A stretch of DNA of 64,000 nt, from contig JBDZVA010000001.1 of assembly GCA_040255465.1 (NCBI GenBank), positions 868,001-932,000 of the forward strand. Direction: 5' to 3'. A program made the translations under genes and the position numbers. Shown one piece after another: positions 43,245 through 52,494 of the stretch. Positions within the stretch are counted from its first letter, which is position 1. Each line of letters begins with the position of its first letter. The notes under the pieces are model-generated. The model was not told the origin of the DNA. It saw nothing but the letters and a program-made list of their open reading frames with translations, and did no database searches. The DNA is from UBA5793 sp040255465 (lineage in GTDB: Bacteria; Planctomycetota; Phycisphaerae; Phycisphaerales; UBA5793).

Positions 43245-44768
43245 TCACTCAAAGAGGAACTCGATCACATTGCTCATTCGGCATGACGCTGGGTCCACAA
43301 CCTGAAAGAGAATAGTCCGGCCTCTCGCTGAACCCGGCACAAACTGGCTGAGTGTTATCCTTCCACTGTCGTGCGCTCGTCCGCTTCCAAAGACTATGGC
43401 GTGTGCGATTGGAGCGGTCAGACTGCCGCACCCCGGAATGAATGTCTGGCCGCTCCGGATTCCATAGATGAAATACACTCGATTACCAGCAGGGATTCCA
43501 TCGACAACCCACCGGTTGATTCTGCCAGCGCGCCCCGGCGTGGGTTCGGCAAGAGAGAATGGTGGGCAATCACTCAGGGCAAACTCATAGGCCGCCCCTA
43601 AGCCCGCGCCGTCCTTGGAACCAACCAGCGAGCGATTACCGGATATCGCGGCGGATAGTCCGAACTCCGCCGCACCGTCAGAGGGGATCAATGTGTCCGC
43701 GAGGACCCACTCGGTGCCGCTCTTGGTGAACGTGTAGGCCGCAGCGGTCCCCTGTGCTCCGATCACCAACGTCTCGCCAGAAATGGCCACAGCACTCCCA
43801 AAGAGTCCTCCGTTTTCGGGTTGAGGAGGTGCGATTCGTTGCACCTCGGTCCACTGCGATCCACCCCCCTCAAAAACAAATGCGGACCCGGATTGGTCGT
43901 TGGAGAAGGTACTGTCGTAAGGTGCGCCCACAACGATTCTGTCTCCAGCGATCGCGATGGCCGCTCCAAAGTTTGCGTTCAGCGTGACCTCGCTTGGCAC
44001 CAGCACCGTCTGCTCAACCCAAGCACCGCCGCTTCCCTCGAACACATAGACGGCTCCCCTCGCGGAATTGGAATCAGGGTGACTTGGTGCACCTACTGCG
44101 AGGCGGCTTCGATCAAGTGCCAGAGACCAACCAAAGCGTGCGCCCCCGGGCCTGTCGCTTGGCGTCATGCGTTGGGAATGAACCCACGATTGCCCATCCC
44201 AAACGAACGCGTGTACTGCCCCAAAGCCCTGTTCTGAGTTTTCACCTTCCTGAGGTGAGCCAACCAGAATCACGGTGCCGTCGGTTCTGACATCATGGCC
44301 AAACTGTGAACTGCTGTGAATGTACCCCGGGGCTCTGATCCAACCATTCTCCAGCCAATCAAAGCCATCCCATGCAAATACAAGTGCGCCTCCGCCTCCG
44401 TGGATGGGTCGCCCTGTCGCGCCAGCAACGAGAGTGTTGCCGCTAACCGCCACGGATGTCCCAAGGCGATCACCACTCATGCCATCCGATGCCGTATGAA
44501 CCGATTGCTCTATCCAGCGTTGTCCATCGTGATTGAACAAATAGATTGCCCCATTGGATTGGCGGTCGGGATCGCCGAACACTGCCCAGCCGCCGTCCGT
44601 TGCGATGGACCAAGCAAAACTCCACTGCCGCGATCCGTCCGATGCGGTGAGTTTCTGCGTCTGGCATTGCCCTCGCGCCGTCGTCCCTGATACTGCTACC
44701 AGCATCCCAGCGAGCAGTACTACCCGAACCCAGGTCTGTGATCGAACGGTCTCACTTCGTGTTGTCAT
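43245..44768 (-). CDS. Secreted FG-GAP-like beta-propeller protein
   Basis: 507 residues; GGAGG precedes the ATG. A signal peptide (VRVVLLAGMLVAVSGTTARG) is followed by about seven repeats with the pattern FG.SVA.SG..L.VGA......G.A.VF....W, as in integrin-alpha/FG-GAP propellers. The last 100 residues form a separate module with two Cys and an ending CRMSNVIEF that resembles the end of the small secreted family at 21.7-23.4 kb. An extracellular location is likely; the ligand is unknown. Confidence 0.85.
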   Translation of the reverse strand: MTTRSETVRSQTWVRVVLLAGMLVAVSGTTARGQCQTQKLTASDGSRQWSFAWSIATDGGWAVFGDPDRQSNGAIYLFNHDGQRWIEQSVHTASDGMSGDRLGTSVAVSGNTLVAGATGRPIHGGGGALVFAWDGFDWLENGWIRAPGYIHSSSQFGHDVRTDGTVILVGSPQEGENSEQGFGAVHAFVWDGQSWVHSQRMTPSDRPGGARFGWSLALDRSRLAVGAPSHPDSNSARGAVYVFEGSGGAWVEQTVLVPSEVTLNANFGAAIAIAGDRIVVGAPYDSTFSNDQSGSAFVFEGGGSQWTEVQRIAPPQPENGGLFGSAVAISGETLVIGAQGTAAAYTFTKSGTEWVLADTLIPSDGAAEFGLSAAISGNRSLVGSKDGAGLGAAYEFALSDCPPFSLAEPTPGRAGRINRWVVDGIPAGNRVYFIYGIRSGQTFIPGCGSLTAPIAHAIVFGSGRAHDSGRITLSQFVPGSARGRTILFQVVDPASCRMSNVIEFLFE

Positions 44769-45058
44769 TGATCCCTCCAGTCAACCGTGCCTCGAACTCC
44801 AGCACCTGGGAGACCGACGCAGCGATTTCAATCACCATAACGGAATTCAGTCTACTACGCAAGGGAAACTCGCCTGTAATCTGGTTGTTTCCCAGCCAGC
44901 CTTAGCCAGACCCCCGCGGAATAACAGGTAGGATTTTCCCCCGTCAGTCCGTTTCCCTCTTGCATTGACCACCCGATTCCCGGATAATGCCCCCGCAGCA
45001 CTCACGGGCCGGGCCGTGGCCTCTTCTCGTCCGTGGCGTCCTGCGAGGAGGAAAAGAG

Positions 45059-46309
45059 ATGCGTCAATTCACCACGTCGTCCGCGATTCTTGTCGGTCTT
45101 GTCTGCTGCGCCCGCTGCGCGATGTCGCAGACATGCGGTGAATGGACGCGAGTCTCGACCTCCGGTCCCCAATCGCGATTCGATCATGCTACGGCATATG
45201 ACAGCGGTCGGGCTGTTACGGTTCTTTATGGGGGTTCGTACGGCGACGCTTTTGCTTGGGAGTGGGACGGCGTCCGTTGGACAAACAATCGAGAGAGTGG
45301 TTTGCCTGGGGCCCGCAATCGGCACGCCTTGGTCTACGACGACGATAGAGGCGTGACGATTCTCTTCGGTGGATGGGGGTTGTCGTCGTACAAACGTGAC
45401 ACATGGAACTGGGACGGTGTTCAGTGGCGCGAAGTTGCGACGACCGGCCCTGTTGGCAGGTACAGTCACGCTATGGCGTTTGATGGCGCTCGTAGCGTTG
45501 CCGTTCTATTTGGTGGCTGGAATGGTTCCTACTTGGGCGATACTTGGGAATGGGACGGCAGTGAATGGGTCAACGTCGCCAATGTTGGACCATCACCGCG
45601 TACGGAGCATGCGATGGTGTATGACAGCGCGCGAGGTGTAACCGTGCTCTTTGGCGGTCGCGACGCCACGGGGCAATTGGGCGACACTTGGGAATGGGAT
45701 GGTTTTGAGTGGTCCCTTGTGGCAACCACTGGGCCACACAGGCGCTACGGTCACGCAATGGCCTTCGACAGCAATCGCAGAAGGACTGTCCTCTTTGGTG
45801 GTTTCGACGGCGAGTACAAAGGCGATACTTGGGAATGGGACGGACGACAGTGGACGCAGACTGCATCCTTCGGTCCAAGCGCGCGTCGAGATCATGCTGT
45901 GGCTTACGAGAGTGCGCGAGGTGTGACGATTCTGTTCGGAGGCTATGACGGTAACGAGCAAGGTGACACGTGGACGTATTCGTGCACCGCACCAATTCTA
46001 ACTGTCGATGCGACATGCCCGACTGGCGGTCCGATCCTGATCCAATGGCTCGGAGCCACCCCAAGCGGGCAAGCAGCACTGCTCTTTGCGCTGGGCGAGG
46101 GCAACTTTGTGATTCCCAACAACCGCCCCTGTGCGGGGACGATTCTCGGCTTGGGATCAAACCAACTTCGCATCGCATGGCAAGGCGCATCGAACTCAAG
46201 CGGAGAGAAGGCGCTCAACGCCAACGCTGGATCCGGTGCCTGCGGCGGCTATCTGCAACTGCTCGATCTGCCGACGTGCGGGACGAGCAACGTGGCGAGG
46301 ATTGAGTAG
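45059..46309 (+). CDS. Secreted Kelch-like beta-propeller with ACGGYLQ-type C-terminal module
   Basis: 416 residues from the ATG at 45059 (GAGGAGG upstream), with a signal peptide (SSAILVGLVCCARCAMSQ). Six repeats of about 50 residues follow, each of the form R..HAM.YD..R.VTVLFGG......DTWEWDG..W. The last 105 residues (ILTVDATCPTGGPILIQW, PNNRPCAGTILGLG, ACGGYLQLL, CGTSNVARIE) are a clear relative of the small secreted proteins at 21.7-23.4 kb. It is divergently arranged from the FG-GAP-like gene with a 290-nt gap. Exposed surface or extracellular role inferred. Confidence 0.88.
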   Translation: MRQFTTSSAILVGLVCCARCAMSQTCGEWTRVSTSGPQSRFDHATAYDSGRAVTVLYGGSYGDAFAWEWDGVRWTNNRESGLPGARNRHALVYDDDRGVTILFGGWGLSSYKRDTWNWDGVQWREVATTGPVGRYSHAMAFDGARSVAVLFGGWNGSYLGDTWEWDGSEWVNVANVGPSPRTEHAMVYDSARGVTVLFGGRDATGQLGDTWEWDGFEWSLVATTGPHRRYGHAMAFDSNRRRTVLFGGFDGEYKGDTWEWDGRQWTQTASFGPSARRDHAVAYESARGVTILFGGYDGNEQGDTWTYSCTAPILTVDATCPTGGPILIQWLGATPSGQAALLFALGEGNFVIPNNRPCAGTILGLGSNQLRIAWQGASNSSGEKALNANAGSGACGGYLQLLDLPTCGTSNVARIE

Positions 46310-46341
46310 CAAACGAGTCGCAGGAGAGACGTTTCCGAAGT

Positions 46342-46785
46342 CTACTTCGCCGTGTACTGTCCGCGCCCCTTCTTCCTGAACAGGTCTTTGCGCTTGAGCA
46401 GCGTCAGGTTGACGATCGTGCGGAAACTTCCCGCGTTCGTCTTGTACCCTGCCTTCTGCACCGCCTCGGCAACTTCCGCCACGCCCATCGTCTTGCCATT
46501 GAGCAGGCTGTGAAGTGCCGCATGGAGGGGCACCTTGTTCGCCGCGCGGGTGCGGGCGGCACTTGATACGCCGCGTCGCTTGGTGGTGCGGGAACGGCGG
46601 ATCCCTGTGGGCGCGGCGATGGACAGCACCTGACCGCCCAGCGCCGCGATCTCGGCGTCGATTCGCGCCAGTTCATTCGTCAACTCGACACGCTTCACTT
46701 CGAGCGTAACGGCGCTCGCGGCGCGGCGATCGAGTTCCCGGCGGAGGTCGACGGTCGAGATTCGAGTGAGTTTGGGCTTGGGCAC
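46342..46785 (-). CDS. Winged-helix-like protein with coiled-coil N-terminus
   Basis: A GTG at 46785 with AGGGAGG 9 nt upstream is preferred; 147 residues. The N-terminal helix (DLRRELDRRAASAVTLEVKR and VELTNELARIDAEI) may be a coiled coil, a basic linker follows, and the C-terminal SLLNGKTMGVAEVAEAVQKAG...FRKKGRGQYTAK is a winged helix like HARE-HTH. It resembles the end of the protein at 37222-38256. Probable DNA-binding protein. Confidence 0.7.
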   Translation of the reverse strand: MPKPKLTRISTVDLRRELDRRAASAVTLEVKRVELTNELARIDAEIAALGGQVLSIAAPTGIRRSRTTKRRGVSSAARTRAANKVPLHAALHSLLNGKTMGVAEVAEAVQKAGYKTNAGSFRTIVNLTLLKRKDLFRKKGRGQYTAK

Positions 46786-46885
46786 GAAAGAATTCCTCCC
46801 TCTTTGCACGGCCAACGTATGGCATTTCTAAACACCTGTCGCGAACCGCCCATGCTAGAAGGGACCGCCGCGGTCGGCAACAGGC

Positions 46886-47992
46886 TTAGCCGCTCTTCTC
46901 ACGCTCCACGACCGACTTCAATTCCTCGATCGTGAAAGGGGGAGTCTGTCGGTGCAACATGGAGTGGCAATTGGGGCATACCGGCCTGAGGTCGCGCACT
47001 GGATCAACCTGGTACGATTCGCAGATCTCGCTGAGCGGAATCAAGTGATGCACATGGATGAACCCTGCGCCAAGTTTGCCGTAGCGATCCTCAAAGTTGA
47101 ATCCGCAGACTTGGCAGTAACACCCGTAGTGTGCGACGCAGGCACTGCGGGCAGCGGGATTTCGCTCGTACACGTTCACCCACGCCTGACGAAGAGTGCC
47201 CTCCGCATAGTCAGTCGGATCATCAATTCCATCGGGCGACGGGCTAATACCTGCGCCGTCCACCTTGGGGGCTATCTGAAAGCCGGCATCCTCGAGGAGT
47301 CGAAAGCATGGCGTTCCGAAACCGCCTCTGAATTCGTCGGAGAACATGAACCGCCCGCGAAGACGCCGCGCTGCCAGTGAGGCGAGCACCTTCGGGGGAT
47401 ACCGACCCCCCTCATGAAGCACGTCGTAGTCAGTGGAGTCCTTGAAGGTCAGAGGATAACCGTGGCTGCGGAACCATTCGATGGCGCCGAGAACGTCTTC
47501 TCGCGTGATGCCTGCCGGGAATGCGTCGTCGCGCTTGAGGTAGATGCGTCGCGTGGGTTGCCACATTTGCTCCACCGCGAGGGCAATGTCTTCACTGATG
47601 CGCGTGCCCGACTGCTGGACGTTTGTGTTGAGGCCGGGAATCAGTGTGTTCAACGTGCTCACCGGCAGGACGCTGCCAGGACTCGCGGTGCCATCCACCA
47701 GCCGATCGAAGCGGACGATTGCATAAGTAGTTCGTTCACCGGCAGCCGCACGTTCAGGCAGGAAGTGAGCGTCTGCAAACCAGTCCCCGACGGCGCTCCC
47801 TGACCCAACGATACCCTTTGGCTCGACGCCTTGGCGAAGGAGGAAGAGTCGATCCCCCGCCTTGACCTGCTTGCCTCCGCCCAGACTCCAGCGGAACTCC
47901 TGCGGCCCCTCCATGGCTATCTCTCTCGCGGTACTCTCGTATTCGGGCCATGACCAGACCGCGGGATTCCAAGTGATCAAGTACGTCGCCAT
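46886..47992 (-). CDS. EVE/PUA-like domain fused to HNH nuclease, possible modified-DNA restriction enzyme
   Basis: 368 residues; GAGGAGG precedes the ATG. The first 140 residues (YLITWNPAVWSW, WSLGGGKQVKAGDRLFLLRQG, GIVGSGSAVGDWF) look like an EVE/PUA-type reader of modified bases. A middle region (AIEWFRSHGYPLTFKDSTDYDVL) is like the head domain of ScoMcrA-type enzymes. The C-terminal HNH has CQVCGFNFEDRYG, FIHVHHLIPLS and DLRPVCPNCHSMLH. This fits a type IV-like endonuclease that cuts DNA with modified bases. The domain assignment of the first half is by pattern only. Confidence 0.82.
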   Translation of the reverse strand: MATYLITWNPAVWSWPEYESTAREIAMEGPQEFRWSLGGGKQVKAGDRLFLLRQGVEPKGIVGSGSAVGDWFADAHFLPERAAAGERTTYAIVRFDRLVDGTASPGSVLPVSTLNTLIPGLNTNVQQSGTRISEDIALAVEQMWQPTRRIYLKRDDAFPAGITREDVLGAIEWFRSHGYPLTFKDSTDYDVLHEGGRYPPKVLASLAARRLRGRFMFSDEFRGGFGTPCFRLLEDAGFQIAPKVDGAGISPSPDGIDDPTDYAEGTLRQAWVNVYERNPAARSACVAHYGCYCQVCGFNFEDRYGKLGAGFIHVHHLIPLSEICESYQVDPVRDLRPVCPNCHSMLHRQTPPFTIEELKSVVEREKSG

Positions 47993-48081
47993 GCCGCCTC
48001 CTCGCCGTGAGCCTCACGTCAGTGACTTTTGAGACTATCGTAGAGTCCAGCCGGGATCGACTTCAATGGAGGATGCCGAGC

Positions 48082-48906
48082 ATGCGCCAACGAATGGCAA
48101 TCCGCGTCGCCGTTCTCCTGGCGGCCTTTTCTGCAGGTTGTTGCTTTGGCCAGCCTCCCGGGCCTTACGACCACAACCGCTTCGGCACATCACCTGTTGA
48201 CATTCAGCGAGACTTCATCGCCTTCACCGTGAGTTTCGACGGCGACGACAACGGCGTGAGGCTCGCGGTGCCGGAGTGGGTCGCATACGAGTTGCGGGCG
48301 ACGCCCGACGACTTGGGCGACGCGCCGCCACGACCGGGTACCTGGTCAACCGATGACGACTTGTTCATCGAGGGCATTGCACCCGATGACAACTCCTACA
48401 AGAACTCAGGATACTCGCGCGGCCATATGTGCATGAAGTCTCATGCGCACCGCATCAGTGACGAGGCGGACACCGAGACGCACACGGTCCTCAACGCCTG
48501 CCCACAGTTGCAGAGCATGAACGCTGGTGTATGGCTGGGCATCGAGAATCTGACGGGTGCGTGGGCGGATGAGTTCGGCGCGGTCTGGATCATCTGCGGC
48601 CCGATCTTCTACTCGAACATGCCGATTGCGTTCATCGGTGATCCTGGCGAAGTGCCGGTGGCGCTGCCTGATGCGTTCTACAAGATCGTGGTCAAGGACG
48701 ACGACGACGGCGGCGTGGATGTGTTGGCGTTCCTCGTGCCGATGGAAGGCGATGAGAACCACACCAAGCAGAGTGGACCGTTCGAGCCGTACCTGACGAG
48801 CGTGGACGCGATAGAGGCTCTGACGGGACTGGATTTCCTCACTGTGCTCCCGGATGATGAAGAGAACAGCATCGAGAAGCGGGTGTGGACGGTGTTGTGG
48901 GAGTGA
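48082..48906 (+). CDS. Secreted DNA/RNA non-specific endonuclease (NUC1 family)
   Basis: 274 residues from the ATG at 48082 (GGAGG 9 nt upstream). A signal sequence (IRVAVLLAAFSAGCCFG) could include a lipobox. The nuclease core has SGYSRGHMCMKSH, where the RGH histidine is the catalytic base (the usual Asp before RGH is Ser here), and VLNACPQLQSMNAGVWLGIEN, which carries the metal-binding Asn. The substrate would be extracellular or periplasmic nucleic acid. Confidence 0.9.
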   Translation: MRQRMAIRVAVLLAAFSAGCCFGQPPGPYDHNRFGTSPVDIQRDFIAFTVSFDGDDNGVRLAVPEWVAYELRATPDDLGDAPPRPGTWSTDDDLFIEGIAPDDNSYKNSGYSRGHMCMKSHAHRISDEADTETHTVLNACPQLQSMNAGVWLGIENLTGAWADEFGAVWIICGPIFYSNMPIAFIGDPGEVPVALPDAFYKIVVKDDDDGGVDVLAFLVPMEGDENHTKQSGPFEPYLTSVDAIEALTGLDFLTVLPDDEENSIEKRVWTVLWE

Positions 48907-48957
48907 GTGGTTTCGTTCAGCGCGGCAGGTCTTAGGCAACTCGGGTACCGCAAGGAA

Positions 48958-49683
48958 ATGGACGCCGTCATCATGACTACATCGGGCGACAAGGCTCTCA
49001 ATCCGATCAACTGGACTCTCTCTGAGATCGATCGTGTTTTTCGATACATCGCATCAGGGTTTGTCGCCTTACTCATTGCTGAGTTCATTGACCCCCCATG
49101 GCCACCTGATCCATTGACTGTTCTCACTAACGCCGCTGGACAGTCATGGGCAGTCGTAGGGGTCTTTGCCACGATTCTTGGGATGTTCATTTATGCATTC
49201 AACGCTGCGATACTGTTGCCATGCCTGGAGTGGGGTATCAAGCGGCGAATCAATCGGTCGCGATCGAGAGAGAGATTACGAAACGAGCGGTCGCAGCCGA
49301 AGAAGGGAGCAGTCGATCATCAGTTGCGAGCAATGACAGAAGACGTTGATTGGGACGTGTTCTACGAGCGCAGATGGACTCGTCGGCATGCTGGCAAGCG
49401 CGATGGAGACTGGTGGCGCCATGTTGCGTTTCAGATTGAGAGTGACAAGTGGGCGCACACGCTGCACTTTGCATACGCCTGTACGGTAGTAGCGTTGCTC
49501 ATGCCTGCAGTGCTCGTGGTAATGGGATTCGGGTGTGCGCCCTGGCCATGGATTCTCGACTACTTCTTGGCCATATTTGCCATGCTATACCTAGTGTTTG
49601 TTGCATCGGTGCGACACATGAACCAACAGATTAGGTTCGATGAACGGCATCCAGAGCCTACCGATATTCTCCCGGGTGTCTAG
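48958..49683 (+). CDS. Four-helix membrane protein of unknown function
   Basis: About 241 residues; the start could also be the ATG at 48973. Hydrophobic segments lie at the start (FRYIASGFVALLIAEFI; WAVVGVFATILGMFIYAFNAAILL) and the end (VVALLMPAVLVVMGF; FLAIFAMLYLVFVA), with a charged cytoplasmic middle of about 80 residues. No family was recognised. Clustering with nucleases may hint at a defence effector, which is only a guess. Confidence 0.65.
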   Translation: MDAVIMTTSGDKALNPINWTLSEIDRVFRYIASGFVALLIAEFIDPPWPPDPLTVLTNAAGQSWAVVGVFATILGMFIYAFNAAILLPCLEWGIKRRINRSRSRERLRNERSQPKKGAVDHQLRAMTEDVDWDVFYERRWTRRHAGKRDGDWWRHVAFQIESDKWAHTLHFAYACTVVALLMPAVLVVMGFGCAPWPWILDYFLAIFAMLYLVFVASVRHMNQQIRFDERHPEPTDILPGV

Positions 49684-49715
49684 GTGAGAATAACGGGTCT
49701 TGCGGACGAGGGAAC

Positions 49716-50096
49716 ATGCGCGGTCTCATTATCCGATCCCCGTGGATCGACCACATCCTCGCCGGTCACAAGACGTGGGAGATTCGCAGCAAGGCGACGA
49801 AGATTCGCGGACCAATCGCGCTGATTCGCGGTGGCTCGGGACTGATCGTCGGCAAGTGCGAACTGGTGGACTCGCTCGGGCCGTTCACGTTTGCGCAACT
49901 CCGCGACCGGCAGGACACGCACTGCGTTCCTGTGGACAAGTTGAGGCCGTTCTTGACGAAGTACAAGGATCAGGCGCACGCGTGGGTGCTGGAGCGCGTG
50001 GTCGCGTTCAACCGGCCCATCCCGTACAGTCATCCGTCGGGTGCCGTCATCTGGGTGATGCTGCCGGACGACTTTCTCGATGCAGCGAGTCCGTGA
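49716..50096 (+). CDS. ASCH-domain protein
   Basis: 126 residues; GAGGGA precedes the ATG. LIIRSPWIDHILAGHKTWEIRSK and GPIALIRGGSGLIVGKCELV are typical of the ASCH domain, a PUA-like RNA- or nucleotide-binding fold. Bacterial relatives include RNA-acting and nucleoside-hydrolysing enzymes; no catalytic residue can be fixed here. Confidence 0.85.
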   Translation: MRGLIIRSPWIDHILAGHKTWEIRSKATKIRGPIALIRGGSGLIVGKCELVDSLGPFTFAQLRDRQDTHCVPVDKLRPFLTKYKDQAHAWVLERVVAFNRPIPYSHPSGAVIWVMLPDDFLDAASP

Positions 50097-50117
50097 ACCG
50101 CAGAACAGCAGGGCGCG

Positions 50118-50606
50118 ATGCGACAGCCATGGCCCAGACGGGTTCGCGGCGTTTGCAAGTGGAGCGGGACGGTGGCGACGCTGTTCCTGTCCCTTGTCTC
50201 TATTGTGAGCGCACGGGGGTCACGTTACGGTGTAGTTGTTTCGCCATCGCTTGACCTCTCCATCGTTGCGGGACGGTTGTGCATTGAGACCTACGCGAGC
50301 CCGAGGACGAAGAACGAATTGCCACCTTACGTGCCCGACGTTTTCGTCGAACGACGTATTCCTCCCCAGACGTTCGAGTGGTGGTTCGAGATGAGACAGT
50401 GGTCAGATGTGCGCCTGTATTCCACCGAGGTATTCATTCCTCTTTGGGCAATTGTGCTGCTCGCCGGCTTGCCAACGATCTGGCTTTGGTGTCACGACCG
50501 CAAGCAGCCTGGCGTATGCACCTCCTGCGGCTATGACCTCCGCGGTGCCGATCACGCCGCCTGTCCTGAGTGCGGTGCGGTCATCACATCACGCGCCACG
50601 ACGTAG
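50118..50606 (+). CDS. Membrane protein with zinc-ribbon tail, copy A
   Basis: 162 residues. Two hydrophobic segments (TLFLSLVSIVSARG; LWAIVLLAGLPTIWLW) flank a short extracytoplasmic part. The tail CTSCGYDLRGADHAACPECGAVI is a zinc ribbon on the cytoplasmic side. The same tail ends the next two genes and that at 35701. The function is unknown. Confidence 0.75.
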   Translation: MRQPWPRRVRGVCKWSGTVATLFLSLVSIVSARGSRYGVVVSPSLDLSIVAGRLCIETYASPRTKNELPPYVPDVFVERRIPPQTFEWWFEMRQWSDVRLYSTEVFIPLWAIVLLAGLPTIWLWCHDRKQPGVCTSCGYDLRGADHAACPECGAVITSRATT

Positions 50607-50615
50607 AATCAACCG

Positions 50616-51425
50616 ATGCAACAGCCTCCGCAATCCTCGGCTCAGCGCAGGTGGATCAAACGGATCGCCATCTGCGTGATCCTCGGGGCGGTGTTGCAGT
50701 ATCTCGTGGCAGCCACGTTTGGTTTGCGTACTTCTTGGGGCGACTCCGATCAAACATGGATGCTTCGTGTGTCAGATCATGGGCGCACGTCTGCGCTCTT
50801 GGTTACGCGACATCCAGCGATCGGAAGGACAATTCTTGCAGGATATCTCGCGGCCGAAAACACCGGCTACGGCGGCTCAAGGCAGGTAGACGGTACGGCA
50901 GACTGGAGTCAAGGTGAGTGGGTTGATGAACCTCAATTGCTCTCAGGGCTGAAGATCCGCGGGAACGGTGTGTCGGGGACGCCTTCTGGCTGGTCGCGAT
51001 TCGCGCGCGCTACCAAGGATCCGAGTTTTCGCGATTTTGCACCAACACACTTCGGCACCAGTATTGAGGTTGGTTGTGGCTGGCCCATGTGCAGCGCGTC
51101 ATATTCGGCGAAAGAAGAATACCTGGAGCGGCCGTACGTCGTGATCAACGGTGTGGAAATCGCCAGCAGCACGGCCACGGTTGATTCGACACCGCGCGTT
51201 ATCCCACTGGAGATCTATTGGCCTGGCGCGCTGGCGAACACGGGCGTGTACGGCTCGGTTTGCCTCCTCTTCTGGCTGCTCATCGCCACGGCCCGGACCG
51301 CAGAGCGAAAGCGGTGCGGCCGCTGCCCCGCCTGCAACTACGACCTCCGAGCCACCACCACCGGCGCCTGCCCCGAATGCGGCGCGACGTTGAAAACAGG
51401 TAGCGCAGAGAGTGCGGTCACGTGA
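50616..51425 (+). CDS. Membrane protein with zinc-ribbon tail, copy B
   Basis: 269 residues with an N-terminal helix (IAICVILGAVLQYLVAATFG), about 170 extracytoplasmic residues and a second helix (VYGSVCLLFWLLIATA). The tail is RCPACNYDLRATTTGACPECGATL. The next gene overlaps by GTGA. The function is unknown. Confidence 0.78.
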   Translation: MQQPPQSSAQRRWIKRIAICVILGAVLQYLVAATFGLRTSWGDSDQTWMLRVSDHGRTSALLVTRHPAIGRTILAGYLAAENTGYGGSRQVDGTADWSQGEWVDEPQLLSGLKIRGNGVSGTPSGWSRFARATKDPSFRDFAPTHFGTSIEVGCGWPMCSASYSAKEEYLERPYVVINGVEIASSTATVDSTPRVIPLEIYWPGALANTGVYGSVCLLFWLLIATARTAERKRCGRCPACNYDLRATTTGACPECGATLKTGSAESAVT

Positions 51426-52189
51426 ACATCCTTCGATCTCGATCTCGATCTCGGTGGATTGTGGCGACCTTTGTCTGGTCGCTGCCGCTGCTGCTTGTGA
51501 CGAATGCGTACTGGTCCTGGCGTTTCTCGCAGTCCTTTCCAACGTCCTACGACGAACAGCTGTGGGAAGACATCATCACCTATCCATCCGATCCGTTCGG
51601 ATATCTCGCCACAGACGACCAGTACACGATCTCCTACAGCATTCCGATGAAGACGACGGCGGATTATCTGTGGATTTCGCGCTTTGACACCCAGACCGGG
51701 CCGGATCGAACCCCGCCCGAATACCGCGGGCAAGTCCCCTGGATCTTTCAACCGCAACCGGATGCTGTCCCGGGTTGGGTCAAGCCCGAGCGGCTCCGCA
51801 ACGCGCAACGACTGGCCGAAGGCGAGTTCGAAGTCGAGATGTTCACGGCAACAGGCTGGCCCGTGAGGCTGCTCTGGTGCAGGTGGAAGCGGGACCAGAC
51901 AACGCAGGCGCCCAACCGTTGGACGGCGATCGTCTTGAAGGAACCCGGCGCCCGGGAGACCTATTCGGTCGCCGGCGTGCTGCCGTTCCGACCCGTCTGG
52001 ACTGGCCAGTTGATCTGCGGCTCATTCTGGTTCACCGTCGTGGCGCTGCTCCGCACGTCCTGGTGGGTGCTCCGTCGCGGCTGGCGCGACCATCGCGCAC
52101 AGCGCGACCGATGCACCGCCTGCAACTACGATCTGCGCGGCAACGCGAGCGGCGTGTGTCCAGAATGCGGTGTGGAGTGCCAAGCATGA
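51422..52189 (+). CDS. Membrane protein with zinc-ribbon tail, copy C
   Basis: 255 residues from a GTG that overlaps the preceding stop. Its first codons contain a TCGATC hexamer repeated about four times (51433-51456), giving RSRSRSRW. A signal-anchor helix, an extracytoplasmic domain (YRGQVPWIFQPQPDAVPGW) and a second helix precede CTACNYDLRGNASGVCPECGVEC. The function is unknown. Confidence 0.78.
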   Translation: MNILRSRSRSRWIVATFVWSLPLLLVTNAYWSWRFSQSFPTSYDEQLWEDIITYPSDPFGYLATDDQYTISYSIPMKTTADYLWISRFDTQTGPDRTPPEYRGQVPWIFQPQPDAVPGWVKPERLRNAQRLAEGEFEVEMFTATGWPVRLLWCRWKRDQTTQAPNRWTAIVLKEPGARETYSVAGVLPFRPVWTGQLICGSFWFTVVALLRTSWWVLRRGWRDHRAQRDRCTACNYDLRGNASGVCPECGVECQA

Positions 52190-52422
52190 TCCCACCAAGA
52201 ACCGAGCCAGAGTTCCATCGCCTCGCCGACCCCCTCATCGACCACATCGGCTGGCTCGGCCTGCACGTCGAGGTCTACCGTGATCGCGCCGATGCGGAAC
52301 GGTGCGAGATGATCGTGGTGGACATGGGGACGCGCGAGAACTGGACTGTCCGTGGAAACGGAATCTACCACTGCGCGTGCGTGCTGGCGGATGCGGTAGG
52401 CATTGAGTTGGAAGACGGATGA
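52186..52422 (+). CDS. Small hypothetical protein
   Basis: 78 residues; its ATG overlaps the preceding stop (ATGA). The sequence (FHRLADPLIDHIGWLGLHVEVY, then YHCACVLADAVGIELEDG) shows no known domain. Coupling to the preceding gene is the main support. Confidence 0.6.
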   Translation: MIPPRTEPEFHRLADPLIDHIGWLGLHVEVYRDRADAERCEMIVVDMGTRENWTVRGNGIYHCACVLADAVGIELEDG

Positions 52423-52494
52423 TGGTGTAGTATGAATGGTCCATCGACTCGCCTGATCTGTACAACTGTGGGCGAGAGTGTTTGGAGAGGGTGC

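Noticed and set aside
51433..51456. Tandem TCGATC repeat at the start of a gene as a phase-variation switch
   Set aside because: The unit is six bases, so slippage would add or remove Arg-Ser pairs without changing frame.
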